A stretch of 64,000 nucleotides of DNA from Lactarius indigo (taxonomy: Eukaryota > Basidiomycota > Agaricomycetes > Russulales > Russulaceae), in contig JAFKAC010000111.1 in assembly GCA_025766275.1 (NCBI GenBank), positions 62,001 to 126,000 on the forward strand, given 5' to 3'. The notes beneath the pieces were generated by a model that saw only the letters and a program-made list of their open reading frames with translations, searched no databases and was not told where the DNA came from. Shown here in pieces: positions 50,234 to 61,700 of the stretch. A program made the translations under genes and the position numbers. How positions within the stretch are numbered: position 1 is the first letter of the stretch; each line of letters begins with the position of its first letter.

Positions 50234-52569
50234 ATGAGTAGTGACCCAACAGAACGTGATGAGGAGGGAAGCGATTCACAGGTAATAGGAGCCCTCAGTC
50301 TTTGGTCGCTACTGATCAAACTCACACTTTATGGGTTGACTATGACATCGTTGGTCAGGATCAACTCTTTTCGCTCCCAGACGGCAAACCTGCACTGTTT
50401 CTTCTTCACGACTTCGACGACCCAAATTTGGTGGAGCGTATTACTGTAAGTTTCCACAGCGTTTACCTCTGTCAATGTCCTGTTCCATAATTTTCCGCCA
50501 GGACTACGGTGGACAAGTCACGAATGATGAGACCACCGCCGACGTAATCCTAACGAGAAGCCGAGATGTATACAGATCTTTGAAAGATAGATACGCGATA
50601 TCAAGGAAGACGCACGTCCGCATGTCGGGTTTCGTGGATAGGTGTATCTATGCAGATCGGTTCGTGCTTGTACCCACCCCCGGGAAAGGGGTGCCTGGAC
50701 GCATACCCGGAGCACGGTACGCACTCGAATAAACATACCCATCAACACTACTCTCATGAACCAACGACCACCATAGTCGGACCGAATTCACCGAAGACGA
50801 TGACGAACACCTGTGCCAATATATAGCCGAAATTTTGCCTGAGAAGAACGAAGGAGGGCGCACGGGTCACTTCATATACACCGATTTGATGCGTCGTGTG
50901 AGTTCCGTTACATTTCTGATCTATATCGTTCTCATTTCCGTTATATTGCCCCTTTCAGGCAGACCAATTTGGGCAGTACACATGGGCGCAACGTCATACC
51001 AAAGATGCTTGGCGTGAGCGGTATCGCAAAAATTGGTATCGCTTAGATCAAAGAATCGCTGAAATCGTCGAGGAGAATCCCCCGGCGCCTGATGGGAAGG
51101 GTCTATACAAGTTCAGGAGATTCGGGAGGTTTGATCAGGATGAACTGGAGGGTGAGGAATTCATGTTGGATGCTGAGGAGGGTGCAGATTCGGCAACAGA
51201 CAAGGAGGATGGCCCGGTTTGGGCCAAGAGAGCGAGTTCTCAACCTCAAAAAGAAGAGGAGGAGGAGGACGAAGAAGAAGAATACCAGCCAGAGGCTGGA
51301 CTCAACCCACGCAGTCAGGACTCTTACCACAGAGAGGAAGATGATCGAGAAGCGCAGACTGTTGGACGCCCAACCCCGCGTAGTAAAGCGAGACAAAAGC
51401 GCTGGCCTTCGCAAGGCAAAACTCCTGCATCAAAGCGACGCAAAGCGGTTTGTTAACCATCCTCCTGTGTTTTTTTTGTATTCACTCACTGAACGGAGCC
51501 AAGGCTGCGTGGGGACAAGCGATCCCCAGTCCCAATGACTTCGATCCGACGTCACCAGGTCCGGACGGTGACGACCAAGTCGGCCAAGAATCCGGTACTC
51601 CGCCAGTCGATGCGGATGATCTTCCCATAACCGAACAACACGGTTTTCCAGCCGCACCTGAACCCGAGCCTGAAACCCAGAGAGTGATGAAGCAGGCAGC
51701 TCGTCGAGTTCGGTCAGTCGCACCCCCGGTCCGTATCTCGCCGCGCCGAACCCGCGCGCGTTCACGCTCGGACACGGCAAATCTCCCGGAACCCACTCTA
51801 GCGCCGACGCGTCGACGCATCGCTTCAGGGGCAAAGGCGGTGGCTGCACTCTCGCCGCGCCGCTCGCGCCCCCGCCCGCGCTTAGGCCCCGTGGACTCAC
51901 CCGAATTTGCGGCACGTGCCCTCGTAGCCATGGCAAAACCCAGAACCGCGACATTGGAGGCCGTCCCCGAATCCGAGTCGCATGCCACCCACGACGAGTT
52001 CCAAGCGCACTCGGAGGACGAGGGCGACATGGAGGAGGTCGAGGAGAACTTGCACACCGAAGCTGGTCTCTCAGGCGGTGCGTCGTGGCTTCTCAGAGAC
52101 GAACCCCGGAAACTTATGCTGACGACGGGGTACTACTGTGTTAGACGACCCACACATAGATTCTCGGGCTCGTAGCCTCAGCGCCGATGACCGGCAGACA
52201 TCAGGGCGTCTGCGGAAAGCGAGGGGTGCACCATCTGGTGCTGTGGGTCTTGACGAAGATCAAGATGAGGAGGACGAGATTGAGGACTCTTCTGACGCTG
52301 AACTTCTTGCACGCGTCAAGAGGATGAGCACCCGTCCTCCACCCCCACCTCCGCCGAAGGCCAGGGCCAACCGGAACTCCAACAGGGGCGAGGAGTCGGA
52401 CGAGCTATCCGCCGACGAGTTATTTCCGCCGCCGGGAACAAGCGCGCAAGCTGAGAAGAGCCGCCACAAGCGAGTGGTCAAGAGCGTGCCGTACGTCTCA
52501 CCTCCAGGTACCCGCGCAGCGGTGATGACGGAGAAGGGGAAGGGGAAGGCTGGTCTGCGTCGCAAGTAA
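50234..52569 (+). CDS. rap1: Rap1-like telomere protein (BRCT plus Rap1-type Myb)
   Basis: Exons 50234-50281, 50359-50445, 50502-50716, 50777-50897, 50959-51447, 51504-52077 and 52145-52569 give 652 residues in frame. An N-terminal BRCT-like domain (about 17-110) reads FSLPDGKPALFLLHDFDDPN, LVERITDYGGQV, ADVILTRS and the basic segment RMSGFVDRCIYADRFVLV. A Rap1-type Myb domain (about 117-185) reads RTEFTEDDDEHLCQYIAEIL, GRTGHFIYTDLM, QYTWAQRHTKDAWRERYRKN and LDQRIAEIV. The long tail is acidic then Arg/Ser/Pro-rich, with a Pro run (RPPPPPPPKARANR). The BRCT-Myb order matches fungal and animal Rap1/TERF2IP, a shelterin component that binds telomeres directly or through Taz1/TRF. No clear C-terminal RCT fold is visible, so the tail is either divergent or lacks it. 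Confidence 0.85.
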
Positions 52570-53048
52570 CCGTCGTGTTGAACGTAGATCGCCCACTCGT
52601 TCCGCGCCACTTACTATGTCTGCTTTTTGTAGGTACATATATCATTATTTTTGCCAGTATAACATTACGCATGTTCCATATTGTTCGCCGTGGGGTCGTG
52701 GTTGTCGCTTTGGATTATGTTACTCATTACTTTAATGCTGGCAATCACCAGATCGATTATGTATATCTGCTATGGACTATGGACTCACACATGAGCGCTC
52801 TGAGCGAGTATCACCATAGGTAAGTGAGATGATACATGCTGCAATAGATTTCTTCTGGCTAAGTGTAGATCCGTTCGACTGCGCCACTTCCACCCCCGTC
52901 ATTTAGCGACCCTGATATTGTTGGTCAATTGGTGACTGCACTGGTACAGCTTGCACAGTACTTCGGCCAAACTCTAAAATTAGTAAGAAAGATCATCGTC
53001 GATGTCATCAAGAGGAGCGAGTGCATACCGCTCGGAACTAAGTCCGAG
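52570..53048. other. Intergenic region between convergent genes
   Basis: It lies between the 3' ends of the Rap1-like gene and the aquaglyceroporin gene. It is T-rich with no open frame of interest. Confidence 0.5.
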
Positions 53049-54678
53049 TCAGACCTCGACTCGGAACGCGTGTCTTTCCCCATGTGGTACATGTTCCTCG
53101 GGCATCGGCGGCTCTTCTCCTCGAACCGGAGATCTATTCCTCCCCTGGACCTGGCGCGCACCAAAGGACGCTCTAGCGCTTGCATTTCTAATAACGAATG
53201 CCATTATAAGCTTGTTGTGAATAGAGAATGGCGAGTCTGAGAGCACTCACGGGCGGTTGATGAAGCTTTCCGGACCGCGGTAGATGAAGAGGTCGTATAA
53301 CAAACCTGCGACGAGCCCGCCGCAGCACGACGCGATGATAGGCCCCCAGATCCAGTAGTGGTGACGAAATGTGAATACTAATAACTAACAAGTCAGAACC
53401 GTCGAATGCCAAGATAGTGTCTCTGCACGGACCTTGCGAGCCGTACCCAACCATCGCGGTCATTATTCGCGGTCCGAGGTCGCGTGCTGGATTGATTGCA
53501 TAGCCTGCGAGTGCAGGTAACGAGCTATGTCAGCTTAGTGTCATTGCTGTGAAAAGACAACCCGTCTTGGTTGCGGCGATAGAACGTACCCGTTTGCATG
53601 CCAAAGGCTGCGCCGATGCCCAATATGACGAAAAAAATAGCCAGCGGGACGAGGCTAGGATGGAGGGCTGTGTTGTGCTTATCTGAAATGGCAAACACGA
53701 CGAAGACGAGGATAAACGTCCCGATAAACTTCAAGTTTAAAGAGGACGCGAGGCGCAGATTATGATCAACAGAGTAAATACGCTCCTAGTAGACGGGGCT
53801 TACTTCGTCGAAAAAGCAGTTGGCCGATGACACGTAGGCGAGCTGCTCAAAGACACTGTGTGAGAAGAGACAGATGGGGAAAAATACGGTACAAACTGGG
53901 TAAGTCGAAAAGAGGCGGGCAGTCTTGAGCGTCCGCTGGCCGGCACCGCCTTCAAAGATGTCAATGCCTCCAGAGTAGTTGGCAAAAACGATGAGGGCGC
54001 CAATCCACGCCCCGATGATCTGGCCGAGGATGTAGGTGAATGCCTTGAACCATGGGAGCCCTCTGAAGATAGCCATACAGAGGGTCACCTGCAAATGAAA
54101 CCCGATCTCAGAATCCGTACGGCAAGGTGCGCCGTGCATGAAAACGTACCGCGGGGTTTATGTGCCCACCTGTAACACCCACAGAGACCCATACACCCAG
54201 AGCGGCGCCTTTAGAAGCGTTGGTCACGTATTCAGCTTTGTCATGAGGGCGAGAAATATCCCATTGGGGGTATTACATACCGCAACCCCAGGCAACGTTG
54301 AAACCGAGATAACTTCCCTGTGGTGAAGGGGAGATATTGACATCCGCACTAAGCGCGAACTGGCAGTTTACGCCAGTTCCAACGAGGATGAGGATCATTG
54401 TGCCGAGAAGTTCTGCAGCGGGCTCCCTGATATTCTCTCTAAGGCATCTTGTGTTAGTGGAAAAAAAGTAATGTCGTGTAGGTGCACGCTGACCGTATTT
54501 TTGCCCATTGGTTTGGATATCGAGTGTAAGACGTCGCTTGACTTGGGCAGGTCAGATCAAACGGGGTCCTTAGCCTTTCGTCCTTGTGACTCATGGGTAG
54601 TTCTCCATTCCTGCTAACCTCAGGACGTTCATCAACTTTGCGGAAGAGCCATCTCGGAAACCAGAAAGGCCTACGCAT
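53049..54678 (-). CDS. Aquaglyceroporin (major intrinsic protein)
   Basis: The start ATG at 54678 gives MRRPFWFPRWLFRK and a cytosolic N-tail. Exon 54678-54494 joins 54438-54281 (RENIREPAAELLGTMILILV, GSYLGFNVAWGC) and 54208-54150 (first box GGHINPA), then the exon from 54090 (VTLCMAIFRGLPWFKAFTYI, LGQIIGAWIGALIVF). Further exons carry AYVSSANCFFDE, FIGTFILVFVVFAISD, the second box YAINPARDLGPR, HHYWIWGPIIAS and GLLYDLFIYRGPESFINRP. Both NPA boxes are intact; Asp after NPAR indicates the glycerol-facilitator branch. A stop at 53247 is possible, but the GTGAGT there and the acceptor ATTAG before NASARASFGARQ suggest a last exon ending at 53049. It should pass glycerol and possibly arsenite across the plasma membrane. 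It is divergent from the phosphatase gene. Confidence 0.93.
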
Positions 54679-54955
54679 AGGTGAGGTGAAAGGTTTTGCG
54701 CAGGTTAAAGTGTGGGCCAGCGTCAATACTATACTAAGGTTCTGTGAATTTGACGAATTTGACGAATTTGCTGAATTTGATTTAATGAATTTGACGAATT
54801 TGTATTCGGCCTTTACAGTCAATCTGGGCATCACTGCATGGCGGCTGAGCGCCGTGTTTTCCTTACCACTCGTCAGGATGAACCCTGTAAATTTGCCAAA
54901 GCCGACGCCTGCTTGGGCCCTGTCATTTCCAGAACCCCGCTCACACCCACTCAGC
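54679..54955. promoter_or_regulatory. Shared promoter of aquaglyceroporin and Acr2/Cdc25-like genes, with GAATTTGAC repeat
   Basis: Only 277 bp separate the two divergent start codons. At about 54745-54802 a 9-bp unit (GAATTTGAC and variants GAATTTGCT, GAATTTGAT) repeats about six times. It could bind a common regulator, or be a simple repeat. Confidence 0.55.
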
Positions 54956-55410
54956 ATGTCGCCAGACGAACTTCACAAGTTGCTCACCACGAAGTCCTCC
55001 GCCGCCGACTTCATAGTCGTCGACGTGCGACGCACAGATATAGACGTGTGTCTATTCCCGTGATCCGTCAAGTCTACAGAGTGTCTCATATATGTTGTGA
55101 CGATGCATCGCGCCAGGCTATGATCACTGGTGCCATTAACCTGCCAGCACAGACGTTTTACCCCCTGCTTCCGACGCTGGCTTCTATATTGGGGAAGTTT
55201 CCAATCGTCGTTTTTCATTGTTCTTCATCACTGGGACGAGCCCCACGCTGTGCGGGATGGCTTCAAGATAGGCTCCCGCCGGACTCGGAGTGCAAAATTT
55301 TCATCCTCGAAGGTGGAATGAAAGCGTGGCGTGAGCGCTTCGGAGAGGGTGCACAGATGATAGTAGAGATGCCGGTTGAGGAGGGAGAAGACATCGGGAC
55401 GAGGAAATGA
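54956..55410 (+). CDS. Rhodanese-fold phosphatase, Cdc25/Acr2 (arsenate reductase)-like
   Basis: Two exons, 54956-55045 and 55117-55410, encode 127 residues, the usual size of the small single-domain Acr2/Ibp1 proteins. The first exon reads MSPDELHKLLTTKSSAADFI and VVDVRRTDID; the second reads ITGAINLPAQTFY, then the catalytic loop VVFHCSSSLGRAPRCAGWLQ, a CX5R site with Cys and Arg present. ILEGGMKAWRERFG follows, the standard end of the rhodanese fold. Yeast Acr2 reduces arsenate to arsenite with glutathione/glutaredoxin; S. pombe Ibp1 is a phosphatase. Sequence alone does not separate these roles. Head-to-head placement with an aquaglyceroporin, a known arsenite channel type, favours arsenic handling. 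Confidence 0.85.
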
Positions 55411-55564
55411 GAATCAGGGCGGGCCTTTGGGTGCTGCGTAGGGGGGTTTTGATAAGAGCGTGGGAGATACGTTCTCAGTCTTTTGAGAGAAAAGACTGAT
55501 TGTTTGGACCTGACAGGAATGCGGATACATTGGCATGGTTTAGAAAGATGGTATAAGGTATACA

Positions 55565-55915
55565 GTAGAAAACGGAGCTTACTAGCAGCCATTTGGGACA
55601 ACAAGTACTGTAATACGAATTTGATACGCGAGACGGCACAGATGATTGCTTGGACGATCGCGTCCTTTCTCCGATGCTCTGCCTCCGCCTTTAGGCAGGA
55701 GAAACTCGCTGGCGCAGGTAAGTTCATACCCCATGACCAATGGCTCCGATGCTGGCTCGACAGCATTGTCATCCAGGGTGGTATTGACGCAACCCGCCGC
55801 GCGAGACGCTTCGCCGCCATCGCTTCCCCTGCCAATGGGTCCGAGTCAAGGTGGAGGAGTCGATGTGAACCATAACGCTCATGCCCTCAAGCCAATAGGG
55901 GTGACGAGCATCTTT
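55565..55915 (+). pseudogene. Decayed partial copy of the SRPK gene
   Basis: The segment aligns to the last exon of the SRPK gene at 25562-27890. It reads IRETAQMIAWTIASFLRCSA, QEKLAGAGKFIPHDQWLRCW and LDSIVIQGGIDATRRARR, against REIAQTIASFLGPMLRLSPE, KRAGAGELVHHRWLDG and VVVQGEVDVIRRAEDDEARK. The Asp-Ala-Leu-Lys-Pro part of the tail is still visible as AHALKP near 55885. Only part of one exon is present, with indels and no start, so it is not functional as a kinase. It lies just after the phosphatase gene, about 28 kb from the intact SRPK gene. Confidence 0.8.
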
Positions 55916-57238
55916 CATCCGCGGGGGCATGGACATGTTGTTAGTTCTATGAATTGGGTCACCACATTGTAATTGATGCCGTCAAGTTTTTGCCATTGGC
56001 CGTGTGCTGCCGCGGCATCATGGCAAACTCTGTGGTGTTGACACTCCGTGAAACTCATGTCCTCCGAATCGTACCACTTTGTAGTATTGTTACAGTTTTG
56101 CTACCTTGTGCTCAAATGGTCTACTGCCGCTTTCTTCTTCCCTTGGTCGTATGAGACTTTTCCCGGGCCCTGGGTTGCGGAGAGATACTCTAGAACCTCA
56201 AAGAAGCGGGAGGTCGCTCTCAGGTTCGTTACATGCCAGTGCGCGCGCACGGGCTCGCGCAACATGTGGCGTTCCAGCACGAGGCGATAGGTAACGGTTT
56301 TAATCAAGACCACTACTGTACAGTATCTATCGAGTATTACATATAATCAGCGGCGTAGCCTCAAGACCTGACTTCATCGACCTCGCTCTCGTCAGCGTCA
56401 GCGAGCTCACATTGCTCCCTATTAACAGCAAGGACACTCTCGGCGCCGGAACCAATGGCGGCGGTGGCGGAGTGACGGGACGCGGGCGCGAAGCCGCGGC
56501 ACCAGACGACTGCTCGCGCCTGCGGCGAGCGCAACTAGTACATAAATACAAAATGGATGACGGAAGAGACACGTACCATTACCGTCAGGCCGAGGGATGC
56601 AGGGGCGGCCCGCGGCTTCACATTGCCAACAAAATATGAGGGGGAAACCCCGACACGCGGTGCGCAACCGACCTTTTTGCGCGTGCAGTACTCATTCTAA
56701 TATGACGTTAGGAAGAGTACGATCGGACGCGTCAGTGGGAGAACGTATTTGTACGTAGTTTGGAATGGTCTTGGTGTCCATCAACTCGTCAGCTCGAGCG
56801 CATTCGAGACCGGCGCGAGGTGTAGGGGCATATATCTATGGGACCGACGGGTCAGAAACTCGTATGCAAGTAAACGATACACACTACGCGATCAGTGGAG
56901 GCTGCCACTGCGGCCTGGCGAACAGGACGTAATGTGACCTCAGGGGTTCGCAATGATAGTGGGCGAAGACGACGGAACAGAGCGCCCCGACTTGGTAGGA
57001 ATGAGCATGGCGGTCTACGATGAGGGAGGAGAGTCCGTGACGGGTGTCGAATGGACGCGGTGAGGATCCTGGCTTGCCATGAACACACTGTCGCGGTGTT
57101 TGTCGAACTCATTGAACCTCTTTGACACTGCGTACGTACTCGCCGAGGAGAAAGCATAGCGCTGGGATAGGGCAGTTGCTGTCGACGCGACCTAGAGTAG
57201 CCTCTCCTCCATTCCGGCGACGAGCAGTAGTGCTCGGT
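55916..57238. other. Region with weak coding-like pieces, no gene model
   Basis: A plus-strand piece at 56953-57063 (MIVGEDDGTERPDLVGMSMA) runs into a GTGAGG donor-like site, and minus-strand pieces near 56600-56690 are Cys-rich. I could not join either into a gene. Confidence 0.3.
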
Positions 57239-57389
57239 CTACGCCACTGTCGCGTACTTCAATAGGTCAGCGTGTACTACGTCCTCGATAAACGTGGTTA
57301 CGAGCGGGTCAGCGTACGCGTCGATACCGGCATTGGCACCGAACGAAGCAACCAAAACCAAACCAAAATCTGCAAAGAAACCAGCACAT
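57239..57389 (-). CDS. Possible terminal exon of an unidentified gene
   Basis: On the minus strand a TTTCTTTGCAG acceptor near 57390 is followed by an open segment, DFGLVLVASFGANAGIDAYA then DPLVTTFIEDVVHADLLKYA, and a TAG at 57239-57241. Composition is protein-like, unlike the surrounding frames. Possible upstream exons (57400-57780) could not be joined with confidence. No family was recognised. Confidence 0.35.
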
Positions 57390-58391
57390 GTCAAATGAGG
57401 AGCGACGTGCCAATATGTCGGAAAATGACTTCACCCACTCCTCGGCGGCGGCGGTATCGGCGGGGAGCTCGGTCAGGGAGGGGCGCAGGCCTAGCAAAGA
57501 ATTGCAGGCAACTTTGTATGTGAGCTGCCGAGGCCGAGAGAGTCCATGGCGAATACTGTGCGTAAGTACTTGAAGTAGCAGGAAATTCTGCATGAGATCC
57601 GCGATCGCGTGGAAAAATAAGTCCCGGCAACTTCCTTTGGCAACTTCCTTTTCTTCTCCATCTCAACCTACTTAGCTTACTCCGACGTGGAACTTCATCT
57701 TCGTGCCAGCGGTATAAAAGCGAACTAGGCCGAAGAGCGACTTGATAAATACTCCATCTATATCCCACATGCATTTAGTCAGCGTCCGAGTCGTCTGCAG
57801 AGTTTCGTAGCTGTAAGCTTCGAATCATTCGCGAGGAGGGCGACTTGGACTTGCAGCTCGTCCTAGAGAGCAAAGTGCTGTCTATTTGTTTGCTAAGGAG
57901 TTCGAGCCGTCACTCCTTGTGGTGGTACGTAACATTGCGGCGTCGAAGAAGTGTGCTACGGCTTAACCCGAGTTTCAATGAGCCAACTAGAAGACAGGTC
58001 AAGCCGTACGATCAGAAATGGTGGATCCGTGGCTCTAGCCCCCTCTCCCCCCCTTTTTTTAGGCATTGATTTATATGCATCCTTGTCGGACTAGGGCTTG
58101 GAAGTTCAGGGATCAGCGGTTTGGGTGTTGACTCGCGTCCGTGCGGTACCCATTTGGTACTTCACAAGCTTTGATCAATTCCGAGGTTCACAAGCGCGTT
58201 TCTGTGTTGGTCGTGTCAACGTCCGCGGTGAGAAGGGTTTTTTTTTTTTTTTTTTCTTTTATTTCCCCTCTTAAAAGTGCAGAATCCTGCTTATTGACCT
58301 CCGGTTCTGACCTCTGCCCTGTCTTGCTTTTGTTTTCGCTGTTTTTCACCGACCACCAGCACAGCAAGCAGTGACCACCACCACTACCTTA
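57390..58391. other. Upstream region of the SLC35F-like gene
   Basis: No gene called. It contains an 18-T run at about 58238-58256 and a T-rich segment just before the start codon at 58392. Confidence 0.4.
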
Positions 58392-60175
58392 ATGTCGAAC
58401 GTACAGTATCTTTCTTCTGACTTGACTTTCGAAAAACAGTCAACTGCCGAGGAACCCACTCCCCCCATCCCTGGCGATCCGACTGTCACTCACCCAGAGA
58501 TCGACTCTCCATCTGTGGGCGCCCTTTGTCGCAGCTTCTGGAAGCGTTTCGCGAGCATATGGACAAAGCGTTTTTTTCTATCCCTGCTAGCTGGTCAAAT
58601 CGTCTCGCTGTGCATAACATGCACTAGCGTCGCCACTGAGGAATTAACATCCCGCAACTGGACTTTGCCTACAACGCAGACCCTCTTCCTGTGCCCTCCC
58701 TTTCTTTGACCTGTTAATTATTCTCTCTGACGTGTCTATGCACAGGTACCTCTCCCTTTTCGTGACCTACACACCTTACACGATCTACCGGTGTACGTTC
58801 TCTACTCTCTATATAATGCTGAAATGGTCCTTATGCCAAGCCACAGATGGTTTTGGTGGCTGGCTGAAGGTCATTTATGAGAGCGGCTGGCAATGTACAT
58901 CCACGTACTTTGAACTTGATTTAGGCGCCTTGCTCACGCCCGGCAGACATAATTTTGGCGGCCTGTGACGTCGAGGGAAACTTTCTCGTCGTAAAGGTCA
59001 GCCCGCTCTCCACAACTTTCCTGGTATTGACCCATAAATATAGGCCTACCAATACACAGACCTTCTTTCCTGCATGCTCTTAGAGGCGTGAGTTCTGATT
59101 CGTGGAACTTGCGTAATCCTAAATCGACTCCCTTTAGATGGGCGATACCCGTTTGCATGTTCTTTTCGTACGTGTACATGCGGACGCGCTTCCACTGGAC
59201 CCAGATTCTTGTACGTTTCTCACTCCGATTCGAACACGACCCCTCATAACTCTTGCAGGGCGTCATGATCTGTGTGATAGGCTTATGTCTTCTCGTAGCA
59301 TCTGACCAGATCACCAACAAGAACTGGACGGCGCTTGACAGGGGCAAAGGCGACGCCTTCATGATCATAGGCGCGACGCTCTACGGATTTAGTGCGTCCT
59401 GTACGGTAACTGTCAGTCGCGAAACTGACAAAAAGCTCGAAGCAAACGCAACTGAGGAGTTTCTTGTACGTCGATCACCGCTATATGAGGTCCTGGGCCA
59501 GCTCGGCATGTGGGGAGTGATCATCGACGGCGTTCAAGCCTCATTCCTCGAACACAAGAAGATGAGGGAGTCCACGTGGAACGGTGCCAATCGTCTGTTG
59601 CCCCATCTTCGTTTCGGAGTTTCGCGCTGACACTGGGCTTTTCAGTTACACTACTGTTTGCTTACACAACAGGTACGCATTTCGTAGCCTACACAGACAG
59701 CATAAACCTTATTCTTGCTGTAGCGATGTTCGTCATGTATACCGTCGCACCATTGCTGTATCGTCTCGCTTCTTCTACGTACTACAATCTGAGCCTGCGC
59801 TCCGCCAATTTCTACGGTTTACTCTTCGGTGCGTCCCCAATTTCTCATTCAGATCGTGTCTGACCCGTACCATAGGCATTTTCCTCTTCGTGCGTTTCAT
59901 TTTTGACTTTTGAGTTCACCGCTAACCTTAGTTCTGCCAGCACTACAAACCCTATTGGCTCTACTTCCCTTCTTTCGCAGTGGTAATCTCGGGGCTTATC
60001 GTCTACTTCTGTCATTCCACGCGTAAGTCCCCTTTTGACAGCCATTTTGATACACCCTGACGGCATTACAGCCGAACAAGAGGGAAAGACTGATATCTGC
60101 GTCCCATCTTATGTCACACAACATGGGAAGGCAGTGATAGAGGATAGCGAGGAACAAAGAGAGGGGGCTATGTGA
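58392..60175 (+). CDS. Drug/metabolite-type transporter, SLC35F family
   Basis: Start ATG at 58392 (MSNVQYLSSDLTFEKQSTAE). First exons: 58392-58690, 58746-58792, 58847-58894 and 58947-58996; at least five more short exons follow to a TGA at 60173-60175. Spliced landmarks, in order: FFLSLLAGQIVSLCITCTSV, YLSLFVTYTPYTIYRYGFGG, WQYIILAACDVEGNFLVVKA, YQYTDLLSCMLLEAWAIPVC, MFFSYVYMRTRFHWTQIL, GVMICVIGLCLLVASDQITN, GDAFMIIGATLYGF, NATEEFLVRRSPLYEVLGQL, SANFYGLLFG and HYKPYWLYFPSFAVVISGLI. This is the ten-helix SLC35F1/F2/F6-like (DUF914) pattern, a nucleotide-sugar-transporter relative of unproven substrate, probably in an internal membrane or the plasma membrane. Both tails face the cytosol. It appears intact. 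Confidence 0.92.
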
Positions 60176-61344
60176 GAGAAGTCTCGAACGGCGGAATGAT
60201 GGTACCTATTTATATGTGTAACTATGGGGGAGCCCGAAGCACCACCGACTTACCGGAATATCTCTGGCTGTAAATATCTCAGCTATAATTGGGCTGAAGC
60301 ATAAGAAAACTAGGCATACATCAAGTCGGGTTAGTTTCAGACCCAGTAACAAAGACAGCTCTTCAGATTGGGTGTGTCGGTGGTTATTTGGGATTCTTGC
60401 GGCTGTTAGTCGAGCGCTGTTAGTCGACACATGCTACAACCACCAAGCCCGGAAAGCAGGGCGTAGGGACTTTTCAACCACCCTCCAACCGGAACGTGGA
60501 TCCTATCGTAGTAGCGTCGATAATAGCTTCAGCCCAGGACGTCCCACCAATCATCGATCATCATTCGAAAGTTGCTCAGTTAGTTTCCTCCCAAATCCCA
60601 GAGTGCACATACTGCCTCAGCAGCATGCTTATCTCGCGTGTACGATGGCGCTCTCTGTCTACCGGAGACCTCCCAACTTATCATGATGCAGTCAGTTCAC
60701 GCCAGTATATTGGGCAGCCAACCAAGGGGGGCCTAGCATGTCGACTCAGACGCGTCGCTGCGTGCCGCCTTTCAAAGCATGTCTCTCGGGGACTCCATCC
60801 CACTGACTGCGATTCTCATAGCCAATCGTAGAGTTAAATAGTAACCCAAGCGAACGTCACGAAGGAGTCAGCGGAAAACCAGAGGAAGCGTGGGGGATTA
60901 GACACGATCCGTATTAGTTGTGCTGCTACTGATGGATGGTACACGCACACGCGAAAAAAAAAAAAAAAATTAGTTGACAACTGTAAGGCAGGAACGTCGC
61001 GCATTGGGTGCCAGTGCTATATGCGCCAGCACTATATCTAAGAGTTGGAAGCCCTGACCCTCGAAATAGTGCGATCGTACTGTATGCGGTCCAACAAGCG
61101 ATCAGACGGGCAGTTTATATTAATATTAAGATCACCGCGGCTAGAGACAAAGCTCTCAGTATGGCCTTCCGAGTCACCGCACAGCCAGAAAAAACTGTAT
61201 TATCGGTGGGCGCAAGGCGGCGTCCACCACTGACGTTTATGTAGATAGTGATCGTCGTCGCTTACAGCAGCAAGTGCCACACCGTTCCCCGGGCCGAGGC
61301 TGCCGTAGTGCACTTTCGCCCAAACGTCGCGACCCAGAAAATGT
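60176..61344. other. No gene recognised
   Basis: Short frames only. A 15-A run lies at about 60955-60969. Confidence 0.4.
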
Positions 61345-61700
61345 TAAATACCCCCGCCGCGGAGGGCGCTAAGGTCTACGTTCAGCGTTGGAGCGGGAGC
61401 TGCGCCTTGAAACCGATTCGAATTCGAACCAGCACCGGACGAAATATCACCAGGGGCTGCCGGTTCTGGACCAGGAGTCGGGAGGGCGGACAGTACCGCC
61501 GATCGCAGCAAATTTAACAGCTTTCGGACTGAGGGGAGTTTAGGGAACAAGGCCCTAATCCAGTACTCGTAGAGGTAGGCGGAGATCCTGATGGGGAGAG
61601 TCTGCGTAAAACAATTGAGTATGCCGGAAAGGGGGAGGATTGACAGGGTGACCCACGGTGAGATACCAAATAACGCTAATTGAGAATATCTGCACTGTCA
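61345..61700 (-). CDS. Possible exon of a small membrane protein
   Basis: The minus-strand frame ending at a TAA near 61345 reads ISPWVTLSILPLSGILNCFT, QTLPIRISAYLYEYWIRALF, PKLPSVRKLLNLLRSAVLSA and then a Gly/Ala/Pro-rich tail. Hydrophobic helices alternate with basic residues, as in membrane-linked proteins. The 5' exon could not be fixed; a neighbouring frame (61770-61560) holds another hydrophobic run. Family unknown. Confidence 0.35.

Noticed and set aside
56422..56667. Cys-rich minus-strand piece (CWQCEAAGRPC) resembling half of a Zn2Cys6 cluster
   Set aside because: The second half fits C-X2-C-X6-C, but the first half needs a forced splice with wrong Cys spacing, and no start or downstream domain could be joined.
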